A stretch of 32,231 nucleotides of DNA, from NCBI RefSeq assembly GCF_000332355.1, contig NZ_KB235958.1, forward strand, positions 203,611 through 235,841, given 5' to 3'. The translations under genes and the position numbers were made by a program. Position 1 is the first letter of the stretch, and each line of letters opens with the position of its first letter. Below, one piece after another: positions 23,759 to 31,123 of this stretch. The notes beneath the pieces are model-generated. The model made no database searches. It was given only the letters and a program-made list of their open reading frames with translations, and was not told where the DNA came from. The DNA is from Baaleninema simplex PCC 7105 (GTDB taxonomy: Bacteria; Cyanobacteriota; Cyanobacteriia; Cyanobacteriales; Geitlerinemataceae).

Positions 23759-25270
23759 TCACCTCGTCTCCGTTTGAACTGTCAACACCTGTGGGGGTGT
23801 CGAATCCGGGGGATAGATAAAATCGACTTCGACGAGTCGTTTGTTGCGCGGTTGGATGTTGAGGGTCACGAGGGGATCTCCGGCTTGACCGCGACGTTGG
23901 ACGAGATGAACGTAACGGGTTTGGGGCGTTCCCTCGTCGTCGTTGTACTGCACGCGCACGATTCCTCGGAAAAAGACGCGGTTTTCGGGAGGATCGAGAA
24001 AGGTTAACCCGCCGTTGACGAGATCTTGTTTGATGGGGGTTTGAAACAGCAGCGACACTTGACGTGGGTTGTTGCTGGGGTTGAACAGGGGTAACGTGAG
24101 GTTGTATTCGATACCGTAGTTCCCGTGGGCGTAGTATGCGGTGTCGGGATAGCGGCGTACCAGTCGGGCGCTTTGGATTTGTTCGGTTCCCAAACGTCCG
24201 CGATGCAGGGTACTCAAACCGTAAGAAAACGATCGCCCCGGTTCGGGGACGGTCAATTGCGGAGAGTCATCGCTTTCGAGTTTGCCGGAATCCACCAGTT
24301 GAGCTTCCCATCGCGATCCCACGGCCACCCCCGCGACACGAGAGTAAATCATTCGGTCTACGTCGTAGATGCGATCGATCGGAGTGGGTTCGAGATCTCG
24401 CGGCCCTGACAAGCCTGTGGTATCGAGCAGAGTTTGCCATTCCTCTAGGGTGGGGATACGTTCGTTACTGCCGTTGCGGGGGGCGAACATGGCCAAACAG
24501 GCGACGTACACGGGTCCGTCGCTCAACAAACGCAGCAAGGTCGATCGCCCGTTACTGGAGGGAACCACGCGACCGACGGGAATCGGCAGGTTCATTAACA
24601 TCCGGGAGTCGCCGGGTTTGAGTTCGAGGACGGCGGGCCAGTTTCCCTGGCGTTTCCCTCGCAATACATCGTTGGTGGCGCGGCTACCGGGGCCGGAGTA
24701 CACCGTTCCCAGGCGATCGTCGACGTAATCGGGAAGTTCGACGAACAACGCATCGGGACGGGTGAGATAGCTAGCCCCGTGGAGGACTTCGACGCGCACG
24801 GTGCGATCGCTGGGATTGTGTAGCAAAATCCCTTGAAACAGGGTTCGAGTTTGCGATCGCGTGCGGGCCCGAGCGATGTGGTGGGTAAAAATGTCGAACC
24901 GCCCCTCGAAGGCGTAATCGAGATGAGCGTCGGGATGGGAGCGGTCTTCCGGGGGAAACGTCGATAACAAGACCCCTTCTTCGAGAACGACTTCGGGACT
25001 GTTGCTGTTGAAGACGGGAACGGTATCGAGACGCCCCGGAAGCGGCCGCATTTCTGTCGGAAAAAAGACTTCAACGAACGGCACGTCTTCGACCTCCTCT
25101 TCAGGAGGCGGTGAGGATTCAGACGGCGAAGACTCAGAAGACGAGACTTGCGCCATCTCTGAGGATAAGCGATTCTCATATAGCTGTGTGTGAGGTCGTG
25201 CCATCGCGATCGACACGGGTGTCAGCGCAGCAAACAGAGATAGTGGGAGCATTCGGTCATACAGCGACAC
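23759..25270 (-). CDS. DUF3370-domain secreted protein, 503 aa
   Basis: The protein belongs to DUF3370, a family almost confined to cyanobacteria, without known activity. The N-terminus MSLYDRMLPLSLFAALTPVS then IAMARP looks like a signal peptide, so it is probably periplasmic or surface-located. An acidic Ser/Pro/Glu linker (about 40-65, SSSESSPSESSPPPEEEVED) precedes the domain (about 68-495), which contains LFQGILLHNPSDRTVRVEVL, GPGSRATNDVLRGKRQG, YGIEYNLTLPLFNPSNNPRQ and FFRGIVRVQY. The repeated LxNPSxxxxxV pattern suggests beta-sandwich subdomains. The GTG start at 25270 gives the positive charge needed for the signal; an ATG at 25252 is an alternative. It is flanked on both sides by inverted copies of the same repeat cassette. 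Confidence 0.88.
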   Translation of the reverse strand: MSLYDRMLPLSLFAALTPVSIAMARPHTQLYENRLSSEMAQVSSSESSPSESSPPPEEEVEDVPFVEVFFPTEMRPLPGRLDTVPVFNSNSPEVVLEEGVLLSTFPPEDRSHPDAHLDYAFEGRFDIFTHHIARARTRSQTRTLFQGILLHNPSDRTVRVEVLHGASYLTRPDALFVELPDYVDDRLGTVYSGPGSRATNDVLRGKRQGNWPAVLELKPGDSRMLMNLPIPVGRVVPSSNGRSTLLRLLSDGPVYVACLAMFAPRNGSNERIPTLEEWQTLLDTTGLSGPRDLEPTPIDRIYDVDRMIYSRVAGVAVGSRWEAQLVDSGKLESDDSPQLTVPEPGRSFSYGLSTLHRGRLGTEQIQSARLVRRYPDTAYYAHGNYGIEYNLTLPLFNPSNNPRQVSLLFQTPIKQDLVNGGLTFLDPPENRVFFRGIVRVQYNDDEGTPQTRYVHLVQRRGQAGDPLVTLNIQPRNKRLVEVDFIYPPDSTPPQVLTVQTETR

Positions 25271-25336
25271 TGACCGATCACTATACCGGATCGGTGTTGC
25301 GAGATATTCGCGAATTCGGCGATCGATTCTTTATAC

Positions 25337-25636
25337 AGTCGTACCAGTCACCAGTCACCAGTCGCCAGTCGCCAGTCACCAGTGAAGACAGGGAACAGGG
25401 AACAGGGAACAGGGAACAGGGAACAGGGAACAGTTAATAGTTTCTCCCCCTCTCCCTTGCTCCCCCTCTCCCTTGCTCCCCCTCTCCCTTGCTCCCCCTC
25501 TCCCTTGCTCCCCCTCTCCCTTGCTCCCCCTCTCCCTTGCTCCCCCTCTCCCTTGCTCCCCCTCTCCCTCTCTCCCCCTCTCCCTCTCTCCCCCTCTCCC
25601 TCTCTCCCCCTCTCCCTTGCTCCCCCTCTCCCCTGA
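25337..25636. repeat. Composite repeat cassette (minus orientation) with long pyrimidine array
   Basis: GTCACCA/GTCGCCA heptamers (25343-25382), six GGGAACA heptamers (25388-25430), the core GGGAACAGTTAATAGTTTC (25426-25444) and about eleven 16-bp units of the CTCCCCCTCTCCCTTG type (25444-25630, three with CTCT instead of TTGC) run in this order. It is the inverse of the cassette at 23632-23752. Long open frames here (Arg/Glu/Gly- or Pro/Ser/Leu-rich) are artefacts of the repeats. It is not a CRISPR array since there are no spacers. Confidence 0.93.
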
Positions 25637-25711
25637 AGAGTCTCCCCATCCCAAAAAGTTGGGTTAAAATCGGACAAAGCCTTTTTCTGTCTTGACTGAG
25701 ACGAATTGCTG

Positions 25712-26254
25712 ATGGTTGTTGTTACGCCGAGTTTCCCCCCAATCGAATCTCTCGACGATTGGATGCAACGTCCTCCCGATCGCACGGAATGGGTAGGGGG
25801 ACAATTGGTCGAGAAAAACGGTATGACGCTCAAACACAGCCGGATTCAAGGAAATTTGTACTACCACTGGAGAGCGTACAAAGATTCTAGTGGGTTAGGA
25901 GGTGAAGTCTATACGGAAGTTCCCTGTCGGACGGAAGGACGCGGGCGATCGCCAGATGTGGCCTACTTAACGCCGGAATTGGTCGATCGCTACGGTGACG
26001 AAACAGTCCTTCCTCAAAGTTTTCCCCTCACGGCTGAAATTGTTTCGCCCACGGATTACGCTGAAGATGTGATTTCTAAAGCCTTGGAATATTTGCGAAC
26101 GGGGGCGTTAGAGGTTTGGTTGGTGTATCCTGAAGTGGCTTGGGTTATGGTCGTGACGGAGGGCGATCGCCAGATTTTTACCTCGGGCAATACCCTCGCG
26201 ACCCAGGCGGTTTTACCGGGTTTTGAAGTCACGGTTGACGAACTGCTGCGATAG
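25712..26254 (+). CDS. Uma2-family (DUF820) putative endonuclease
   Basis: The 180-aa protein belongs to the very large cyanobacterial Uma2/DUF820 family, predicted PD-(D/E)XK nuclease-fold proteins of unknown role. The start at ATG 25712 (MVVVTPSFPPIESLDDWMQR) fits the family; a TTG two codons upstream is less likely. Typical blocks are DRTEWVGGQLVEKNGMTLKH, the acidic pair in GRSPDVAYLTPE and LTAEIVSPTDYAEDV, and KALEYLRTGALEVWLVYPE. These hold the Asp, Glu and Lys expected in the active site. It begins about 75 nt after the repeat cassette. No partner gene is seen. Confidence 0.92.
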   Translation: MVVVTPSFPPIESLDDWMQRPPDRTEWVGGQLVEKNGMTLKHSRIQGNLYYHWRAYKDSSGLGGEVYTEVPCRTEGRGRSPDVAYLTPELVDRYGDETVLPQSFPLTAEIVSPTDYAEDVISKALEYLRTGALEVWLVYPEVAWVMVVTEGDRQIFTSGNTLATQAVLPGFEVTVDELLR

Positions 26255-26406
26255 TTGAGACTTGGCGATGGGATGAACTCCGATCGCTATTTTTTGGAGG
26301 CGATCGCGTTAAGAATCGCTGACCTAAAAATAGATGACAGATCGTTTCGATATTCTTTAAAAATCCAAAAAAATTATAAATTTTATTTCAAAATATTTCA
26401 AGACAA

Positions 26407-26448
26407 TTGACAGATCGATCGCGGGTTTTAATAATAGAAATACTATTA
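26407..26448 (+). promoter_or_regulatory. Consensus promoter with overlapping palindrome, upstream of the rhodanese gene
   Basis: TTGACA (26407-26412), a 17-nt spacer and AATAAT (26430-26435) make a near-perfect sigma-70 type promoter. TAATAG-AAATA-CTATTA (26432-26448) overlaps the -10 and likely start site, the position of a typical repressor operator. The leader to the start at 26586 would be about 144 nt. The rest of 26255-26585 is AT-rich and has no gene. Confidence 0.6.
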
Positions 26449-26585
26449 ATTCAAAAAAGCTTGATTCGATTGTCTCGATCCCACTAAACTCAACGCCTTC
26501 AACCTCGAACTGCATTTTTCAAAGTGTCGTTAAGGCTTGAGTGCGAGACGCTGTTACCCACACAACGCAGTTTAGAAGATTGACG

Positions 26586-26921
26586 ATGGTTTCCTCGATA
26601 AATGTCGAAAAACTCGCCGAGCGTCTGGCGACGGAGACGAACCCCCTGCAACTGATCGACGTGCGAGAACCCGAAGAAGTGGAAATTGCCGCGATCGACG
26701 GCTTTACCAACTTGCCCATGAGTCAAGCCCACGAGTGGATCGTAGAAATTGAAGAGACATTCGATCCCAGAACAGAAACGATCGTCATGTGTCACCACGG
26801 GATTCGCTCGGCTTACGCCTGTCATTGGTTAGAAAGTCGGGGCTTTGCCAAAGTTTTCAACCTGTCCGGTGGGATCGACGCCTACGCGATCGTAGTCGAT
26901 CGCTCGGTTCCCCGCTACTGA
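26586..26921 (+). CDS. Rhodanese-domain protein, 111 aa
   Basis: A single rhodanese domain: LQLIDVREPEEVEIA (DVREP at residues 25-29) and the active-site loop CHHGIRS starting at C69. The cysteine would carry a persulfide in sulfur transfer. The size is that of stand-alone GlpE-like rhodaneses, and the protein has no signal peptide. The ATG at 26586 is chosen because the sequence matches the family from there. Its 3' end overlaps the stop region of the convergent lipoprotein gene by 7 bp, so antisense overlap of the transcripts is likely. Confidence 0.92.
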   Translation: MVSSINVEKLAERLATETNPLQLIDVREPEEVEIAAIDGFTNLPMSQAHEWIVEIEETFDPRTETIVMCHHGIRSAYACHWLESRGFAKVFNLSGGIDAYAIVVDRSVPRY

Positions 26922-27352
26922 GATCGAACTTGTCCTTGAAGGCGCAACCATTCGTTATTAAACAGTTCCTGAAATTCCTCGTCCCAAGTTTCCAACCCAG
27001 GATCGAGGCGATCGAGGGTTTCGTTAAACTGCGAAACGGTAAAATTCGCGTTGCGAACGAGGTCTTCAGCATTTTCACAGTACTCGATAATTTCGCGACG
27101 CACCGAGCGAGACAGTCCCTCAACCGAATCTGGGGTGTTGCAGCGAACCGCCGCCAACGCCTCGGGTTCGACTGTCCCTTCTAAGGATTCGTACAACGCT
27201 TGACGTTGCGTTTCGAGAGTCTGTAACGTCTCGGCCAACGTCCGTGCGACTTGCGCCTTATCCGTTTCCGCGATGGGAGATTCCCCTTCGCCGCCGCAAC
27301 CCGACAGCAGCAACAGCGCCAACAGTCCGACTAGCCAACCTTGCCGACTCAC
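26915..27352 (-). CDS. Lipoprotein with DUF4168-like sequence
   Basis: The GTG start at 27352 is preceded by AGGGGG at good spacing. The protein begins MSRQGWLVGLLALLLLSGCG with a lipobox (LLSGC, lipidated C19), so it is exported and membrane-anchored. The mature helical part has EIIEYCENAEDLVRNANFTV followed by SQFNETLDRLDPGLETW, resembling the YC...iv...LTVxxFNxI pattern of DUF4168, though the match is weak. Two cysteines (in VRCNTPDS and IEYCENAE) may form a disulfide. It starts 11 nt after the holA stop and is probably in one operon with it. Function unknown. Confidence 0.78.
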   Translation of the reverse strand: MSRQGWLVGLLALLLLSGCGGEGESPIAETDKAQVARTLAETLQTLETQRQALYESLEGTVEPEALAAVRCNTPDSVEGLSRSVRREIIEYCENAEDLVRNANFTVSQFNETLDRLDPGLETWDEEFQELFNNEWLRLQGQVRSQ

Positions 27353-27363
27353 GACTCAACCCC

Positions 27364-28341
27364 CTAACCGCGACAAATTCCGCACAATTCTATCACTTTC
27401 ATCTGAAGAGTCGCGACGGGGTCGGCGCCTCGTTTGAGCTGGAATTCCAAGGACAACAACACGCCCAGCGTTTGCTGTAACTGTCCGAGTCCGACGCGAT
27501 CGACCTCTCGACGCAGAAAATAAACTCGCTTGGGATTTCCCACTTCCGCCGCTCGAGCGATCGCCCTTTCGTCTCGTTCTCGACCCTCCACCATTAACTT
27601 GACCCAAAGCCACGTCCGAAACTGACCCGTCAGCGTGGCGACGATCCTCAAAGGCGCTTCGTTGCGGGCGACTAACTCCGAGACTAACCCCAAGGCGATA
27701 TCCGTGCGTCCGTCGAGAATCGCCTTCGCCAGTTGCAAACTATTTTGTGTCGTCGCCGTTACCAACTGTTCCACCGCAGCGGCCGTCACGTTATCTTCCC
27801 CCACCCACAAGGACAACTTTTCTAACTCGCCGAACAGTTGGCGGGTATCGTTCCCCACCGCTTCTGCGAGTAACGCGACCGCCTCCTCCGTCAGCGTGAC
27901 CCCCACTTCTTTCGCTACCTGACGGACGCGCTTTTCCAGTAGATCGGTTTTCCAAGGAGGAATCGCAGAAAACTCCTGAAACTGGGCTACCGTTTTCAAC
28001 AACTTTGTCGATTTCAGACGGTTATCGGGTTTCTGTCGCGTCGTCAGCAGCAACACCGACGTTTCGGGAATCGCTTTGAGCGTGCGTTCTAATTCCGCGT
28101 GGAGTTCCGCCGAACATTGCTGACACAGGCGAGTATTCTGAAGCCACACGAACCGTCCGCCCCCACCAAAGGGAGGCGTCATCGCCTGATTCAAGCCTTG
28201 TTGCGTCGCTTCGGGGCTGTCTGGTGGAATTTTGTCGAAGTTAAACGATCCCCAAGCCGGATCGAGGGTGCGATCGCGTAACGCTGTCACCGCGCGATCG
28301 ATCGCGAAATCGTCTTCTCCCCAATACACGTAAATTGGCAT
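27364..28341 (-). CDS. holA: DNA polymerase III subunit delta
   Basis: The delta subunit of the clamp loader opens the beta sliding clamp at primer-template junctions. The start at 28341 gives MPIYVYWGEDDFAIDRAVTA (the YxxGxDxF/I motif at the N-terminus) and 325 aa. The open frame runs a further 30 codons upstream, but these are encoded by a GGGAACA repeat array and are not real. Other family blocks are TSVLLLTTRQKPDNRLKSTK, EEAVALLAEAVGNDTRQLFG, ELEKLSLWVG and the C-terminal ARNEAPLRIVATLTGQFRTW. It is cotranscribed with the lipoprotein gene downstream. Confidence 0.92.
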   Translation of the reverse strand: MPIYVYWGEDDFAIDRAVTALRDRTLDPAWGSFNFDKIPPDSPEATQQGLNQAMTPPFGGGGRFVWLQNTRLCQQCSAELHAELERTLKAIPETSVLLLTTRQKPDNRLKSTKLLKTVAQFQEFSAIPPWKTDLLEKRVRQVAKEVGVTLTEEAVALLAEAVGNDTRQLFGELEKLSLWVGEDNVTAAAVEQLVTATTQNSLQLAKAILDGRTDIALGLVSELVARNEAPLRIVATLTGQFRTWLWVKLMVEGRERDERAIARAAEVGNPKRVYFLRREVDRVGLGQLQQTLGVLLSLEFQLKRGADPVATLQMKVIELCGICRG

Positions 28342-28345
28342 TTCG

Positions 28346-28512
28346 ATAGTTGATAGTTGATAGGGAACAGGGAATCGGGAACAGGGAACGGGGAACAGGG
28401 AACGGGGAACAGTCACCCGTAAAGACAGCAAACAGATAACTGTTTCTCCCCTTCTCCCCCTCTCCCCCTCTCCCCTTCTCCCCTTCTCCCCCTCTCCCCC
28501 TCTCCCCCTCTC
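28346..28512. repeat. Composite repeat: TGATAGT and GGGAACA/G heptamers plus pyrimidine tract
   Basis: TTGATAG units (28346-28362), six to seven GGGAAC(A/G)-type heptamers (28363-28412), a TCACCCGTAAAGACAGCAAA link and a CCCCTTCTCCCC-type tract (28444-28512) fill the space between holA and the divergent gene at 28557. It contains ACAGATAACTGTTTCTCC, a divergent version of the core in the cassettes at 23661 and 25426. Confidence 0.85.
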
Positions 28513-28556
28513 TAATTTCCCCCATCGCTGTCTTTTGTCCCGCGAAATCGCCCATA

Positions 28557-29378
28557 ATGCAGAATATAGAAGGCTTTTGGGAGAAATGTATTTTGGACGA
28601 TACTTATCAAATTTATCTCGATCGCGTTGCGAAGCTCGTGGACACGGAGTCCCAGGCGAAAACGCTCCATCATATTGTCGAATCTCCGAAATTCGCGCCC
28701 CGTCCAGAAGGTGGACGACAACCGAAGCCGTTCCCCGGTTATAGCGTCATCACGCCGCCGTGGTGTGACAGTCCTTCGGACAGCGAGTTTTACGAAGTGA
28801 TTCGTTCCTGTCAGAACCGATTGTGCGATCGCCTCGATCGCGACTTTTTCGTTCCCGTTCCCCCAGATAGCTTCCACTTTACCCTCGCCGATTTAATTTG
28901 GGATAGTGCTTACCGAGACGCGATCGCCCAGTTTCCAGAGTTCGACGATCGCTTGCGGACTTGTATCGGCGAAATTTTCCAACAGACGCAAGACAGCATC
29001 AGCAGCGCCCACCCCGTCCGTTGGAAAGTCGTCGGTTTGGCGGTGATGACGCGGGCGATCGCCGCCTGTTTGGTTCCCCTCGACGAAGCCTCCTACGATC
29101 GCATCGTGCGTTTGCGTCGCGCTATCTATCAAAACAGCGACTTGATGCGCCTCGGTATCGAACAGCAATATTACTTGACCGCCCACGTGACGCTGGGCTA
29201 TTTCGGGAACCTGTCCCGCGAAGGCGATCGCACGGCGTTAGCGCCGTTCCTCACCCAGACAGCGAACGACAGGTTCCGAGACGCACCGCCGTTGCACGTC
29301 AAACGGGCCGAACTGCGAAAATTCGAGGATATGACCCGCTACGATCGCGCGCCGAACTTCCCCGTACTCACGTTGTAA
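28557..29378 (+). CDS. 2H-phosphoesterase-like protein (DUF1868-type), 273 aa
   Basis: Two HxT motifs at residues 107-109 (FHFTLADL) and 210-212 (AHVTLGYF), about 100 residues apart, are the signature of the 2H phosphoesterase superfamily, whose members act on cyclic phosphates or 2',5'-linked RNA. The N-terminal segment GYSVITPPWCDSPSDSEFYE recalls the DUF1868 family. No signal peptide is visible. The gene is divergent from holA (215 nt, mostly repeats) and convergent with the M48 protease (8-nt gap). Substrate unknown. Confidence 0.8.
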   Translation: MQNIEGFWEKCILDDTYQIYLDRVAKLVDTESQAKTLHHIVESPKFAPRPEGGRQPKPFPGYSVITPPWCDSPSDSEFYEVIRSCQNRLCDRLDRDFFVPVPPDSFHFTLADLIWDSAYRDAIAQFPEFDDRLRTCIGEIFQQTQDSISSAHPVRWKVVGLAVMTRAIAACLVPLDEASYDRIVRLRRAIYQNSDLMRLGIEQQYYLTAHVTLGYFGNLSREGDRTALAPFLTQTANDRFRDAPPLHVKRAELRKFEDMTRYDRAPNFPVLTL

Positions 29379-29386
29379 CAATTTCA

Positions 29387-30226
29387 CTAAAGCAGCGGTT
29401 GAATCTGACGGCGATAGTACGCTTCGTCTAAGCCGTCTCCTTGCGCCGCCGTTTCGGGGTCGATGCGCTCTCGCAGTCTCACGATGCGATCGCTGGTGTT
29501 GGGGTGGGTACTGAGAAATTCGGGAATCGACGAACGACTCGTCAGATTGTGATAGAAATTCACCATCCCCACGGGAGCGTAACCCGCCGAGCGAACCAGA
29601 GACAACCCCACCTCGTCGGCTTCGTACTCGGCGCGACGGCTACTCGGACGGTTAATCGCCAGTTCGTAACCGATTTGGACGAGAACGTTGGGATCGACTC
29701 CCGCCGCGTTCAAGACCCCTTGGGCGATCGCTGCTTGTTTCAGGTTATCGAGGACGTGGCGCTCGACGACGTGACCGATTTCGTGGGCGATGACTCCGGC
29801 GAGTTCGGCTTCGTTGTCGGCTTCGCGAATTAAACCCGTGTTGAGGTAAACGAAGCCGCCGAGAGTGGCGAAAGCGTTGACGCTATCGTCGCGAACCACT
29901 TGGAACGTAAAGGGAAGGTCCGATCGCTCGCTGACGCGGACGAGTCGCTGGCCGATGTCGTTGACGTATTGGTTGACTTGGGAATTCTCGTAAAGGGTGA
30001 TGTCGTTTTCGAGGAGGCGATCGTTAATTTGTTCGCCGATCGCCACTTCCTGTTCGTCAGACATCGTAGACAGTTGAATCAACTGCACCGCACTCGGAAG
30101 GATATCCCAAATCGAAAAGCCCCGTACTGCAAGACTCGAGGTCGTCCAAACCCCCACAGCAGCGAAAACCGACAGCACGAGATAGGAAACGCGACGTTTT
30201 AAAAGACGTCTGAGTGGGGAAAACAT
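29387..30226 (-). CDS. M48-family metalloprotease (membrane-anchored)
   Basis: This zinc metallopeptidase has HEIGH at residues 148-152 (AGVIAHEIGHVVERHVL) and the downstream acidic ligand segment EYEADEVGLSL at about 200-210. The N-terminus MFSPLRRLLKRRVSYLVLSV is positively charged followed by a hydrophobic helix, an uncleaved anchor or signal sequence, so the catalytic domain would be periplasmic, as in the BepA/LoiP group of M48 proteases that maintain outer-membrane proteins. It lacks the TPR domain of BepA. The 279-aa length is usual for the cyanobacterial family. The C-terminus has the family block FLSTHPNTSDRIVRLRE. Confidence 0.9.
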   Translation of the reverse strand: MFSPLRRLLKRRVSYLVLSVFAAVGVWTTSSLAVRGFSIWDILPSAVQLIQLSTMSDEQEVAIGEQINDRLLENDITLYENSQVNQYVNDIGQRLVRVSERSDLPFTFQVVRDDSVNAFATLGGFVYLNTGLIREADNEAELAGVIAHEIGHVVERHVLDNLKQAAIAQGVLNAAGVDPNVLVQIGYELAINRPSSRRAEYEADEVGLSLVRSAGYAPVGMVNFYHNLTSRSSIPEFLSTHPNTSDRIVRLRERIDPETAAQGDGLDEAYYRRQIQPLL

Positions 30227-30412
30227 ATCAATCCTGCGAAAAAGAACTTACCTATACTATTTTGACGAAATCAACCGGAAAGAAGTTCGCCGCTCGATCC
30301 CGTTCGCCGTACTTTTCGACGGTCTTCAAGGCGATCGCCCCCGCGATCTGCGCTGTCTTCCCCAAATTTGTGATACGCTCTGACCGACAGCGTTTTTTGT
30401 AACCCGCCACTG

Positions 30413-30940
30413 ATGAAATTTCTCGATTCTAAAGGTCGCTTGTTCGGTAAAGTCAGCCTCCTCGACGTGGGCGCACTCCTGGTCATCGTCATGGTATTCG
30501 TGGGAATTTTTCTCTTCCCCGGAACCTCGGGTTCGGTCGCACAAATCAATACGACGACGAAACCTGTTGAAGTGAGCGTTATCGTGCGCGGGTTGAGCGT
30601 TCTCGATCCCGAGGGATTTTTGCAAAATCTGCGAGAAGTCGGAAAAACCAATATTATTATCCGCAATCAACCCAGCGGACAGGTTAACGTGAAAACCGTC
30701 GAACGTCTTCCTCGGATGTTAGCAATTCCACAACCGGACGGTTCCGTCAAAGAGTTACCCGATCCTCGAGCGGAGGAACTTTATAGTATTAATATGATGC
30801 TAACGCTGGGGGGAGACGCTCAGATTACCGATAACGGTGTAGTTTTAGGAGGGAGCAAGTTAAAAATTGGGACGCCGATAGAGTTAGAAGGGAAAAACTA
30901 CAATTTCAATGGTAGTGTCATCGAGGTCAATACACTGTAA
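30413..30940 (+). CDS. DUF4330-domain membrane protein, 175 aa
   Basis: The protein matches the cyanobacterial DUF4330 family: MKFLDSKGRLFGKVSLLDVG, then one transmembrane helix (ALLVIVMVFVGIFLFPG, about residues 21-37) and a soluble domain of mainly beta strands (KPVEVSVIVRGLSVLDPEGF and ITDNGVVLGGSKLKIGTPIE). The topology suggests a single N-terminal anchor and a periplasmic or lumenal domain. Function is unknown. It is divergent from the M48 gene with a 186-nt spacer and ends in a terminator at 30987. Confidence 0.88.
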   Translation: MKFLDSKGRLFGKVSLLDVGALLVIVMVFVGIFLFPGTSGSVAQINTTTKPVEVSVIVRGLSVLDPEGFLQNLREVGKTNIIIRNQPSGQVNVKTVERLPRMLAIPQPDGSVKELPDPRAEELYSINMMLTLGGDAQITDNGVVLGGSKLKIGTPIELEGKNYNFNGSVIEVNTL

Positions 30941-30986
30941 GCCTAACTCGACCTGTTCTCGATCTCGGATTTTACAATTCGATTGA

Positions 30987-31021
30987 CTCTCTAATCTCGA
31001 GGGATTGGAGAGATTTTTTTT
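30987..31021 (+). terminator. Terminator after the DUF4330 gene
   Basis: CTCTCTAATC (30987-30996) pairs with GATTGGAGAG (31003-31012), including a G-T wobble, and is followed by ATTTTTTTT. Confidence 0.85.
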
Positions 31022-31046
31022 AACTCAAGCAACGCTTTATAAAATA

Positions 31047-31061
31047 CTCTAAATTTTAGAG
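31047..31061. promoter_or_regulatory. Perfect odd palindrome CTCTAAATTTTAGAG
   Basis: Arms of 7 bp surround a single central T, 62 nt upstream of the HD-domain gene. Outer arms AACGCT (31031-31036) and AGCGTT (31059-31064) also pair. It could be an operator or a second terminator stem for the DUF4330 unit. Confidence 0.4.
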
Positions 31062-31123
31062 CGTTCGTTTTCAGTTCTCGTTAAACTGTAAACAGGATAT
31101 CGAACCGAGAAATAAGTCGTTTT

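Noticed and set aside
25444-25636. Possible CRISPR array
   Set aside because: Repeats are contiguous 16-bp units with no unique spacers, and no cas genes are in the window.
25348-25833. Long Arg/Glu/Gly-rich open frames over the pyrimidine array
   Set aside because: They are translations of a 16-bp tandem repeat and heptamers in several frames and both strands; no start signals or family similarity.
28342-28431. N-terminal extension of HolA
   Set aside because: The 30 codons are encoded by the GGGAACA repeat array; HolA homology begins at MPIYVYWGEDD.
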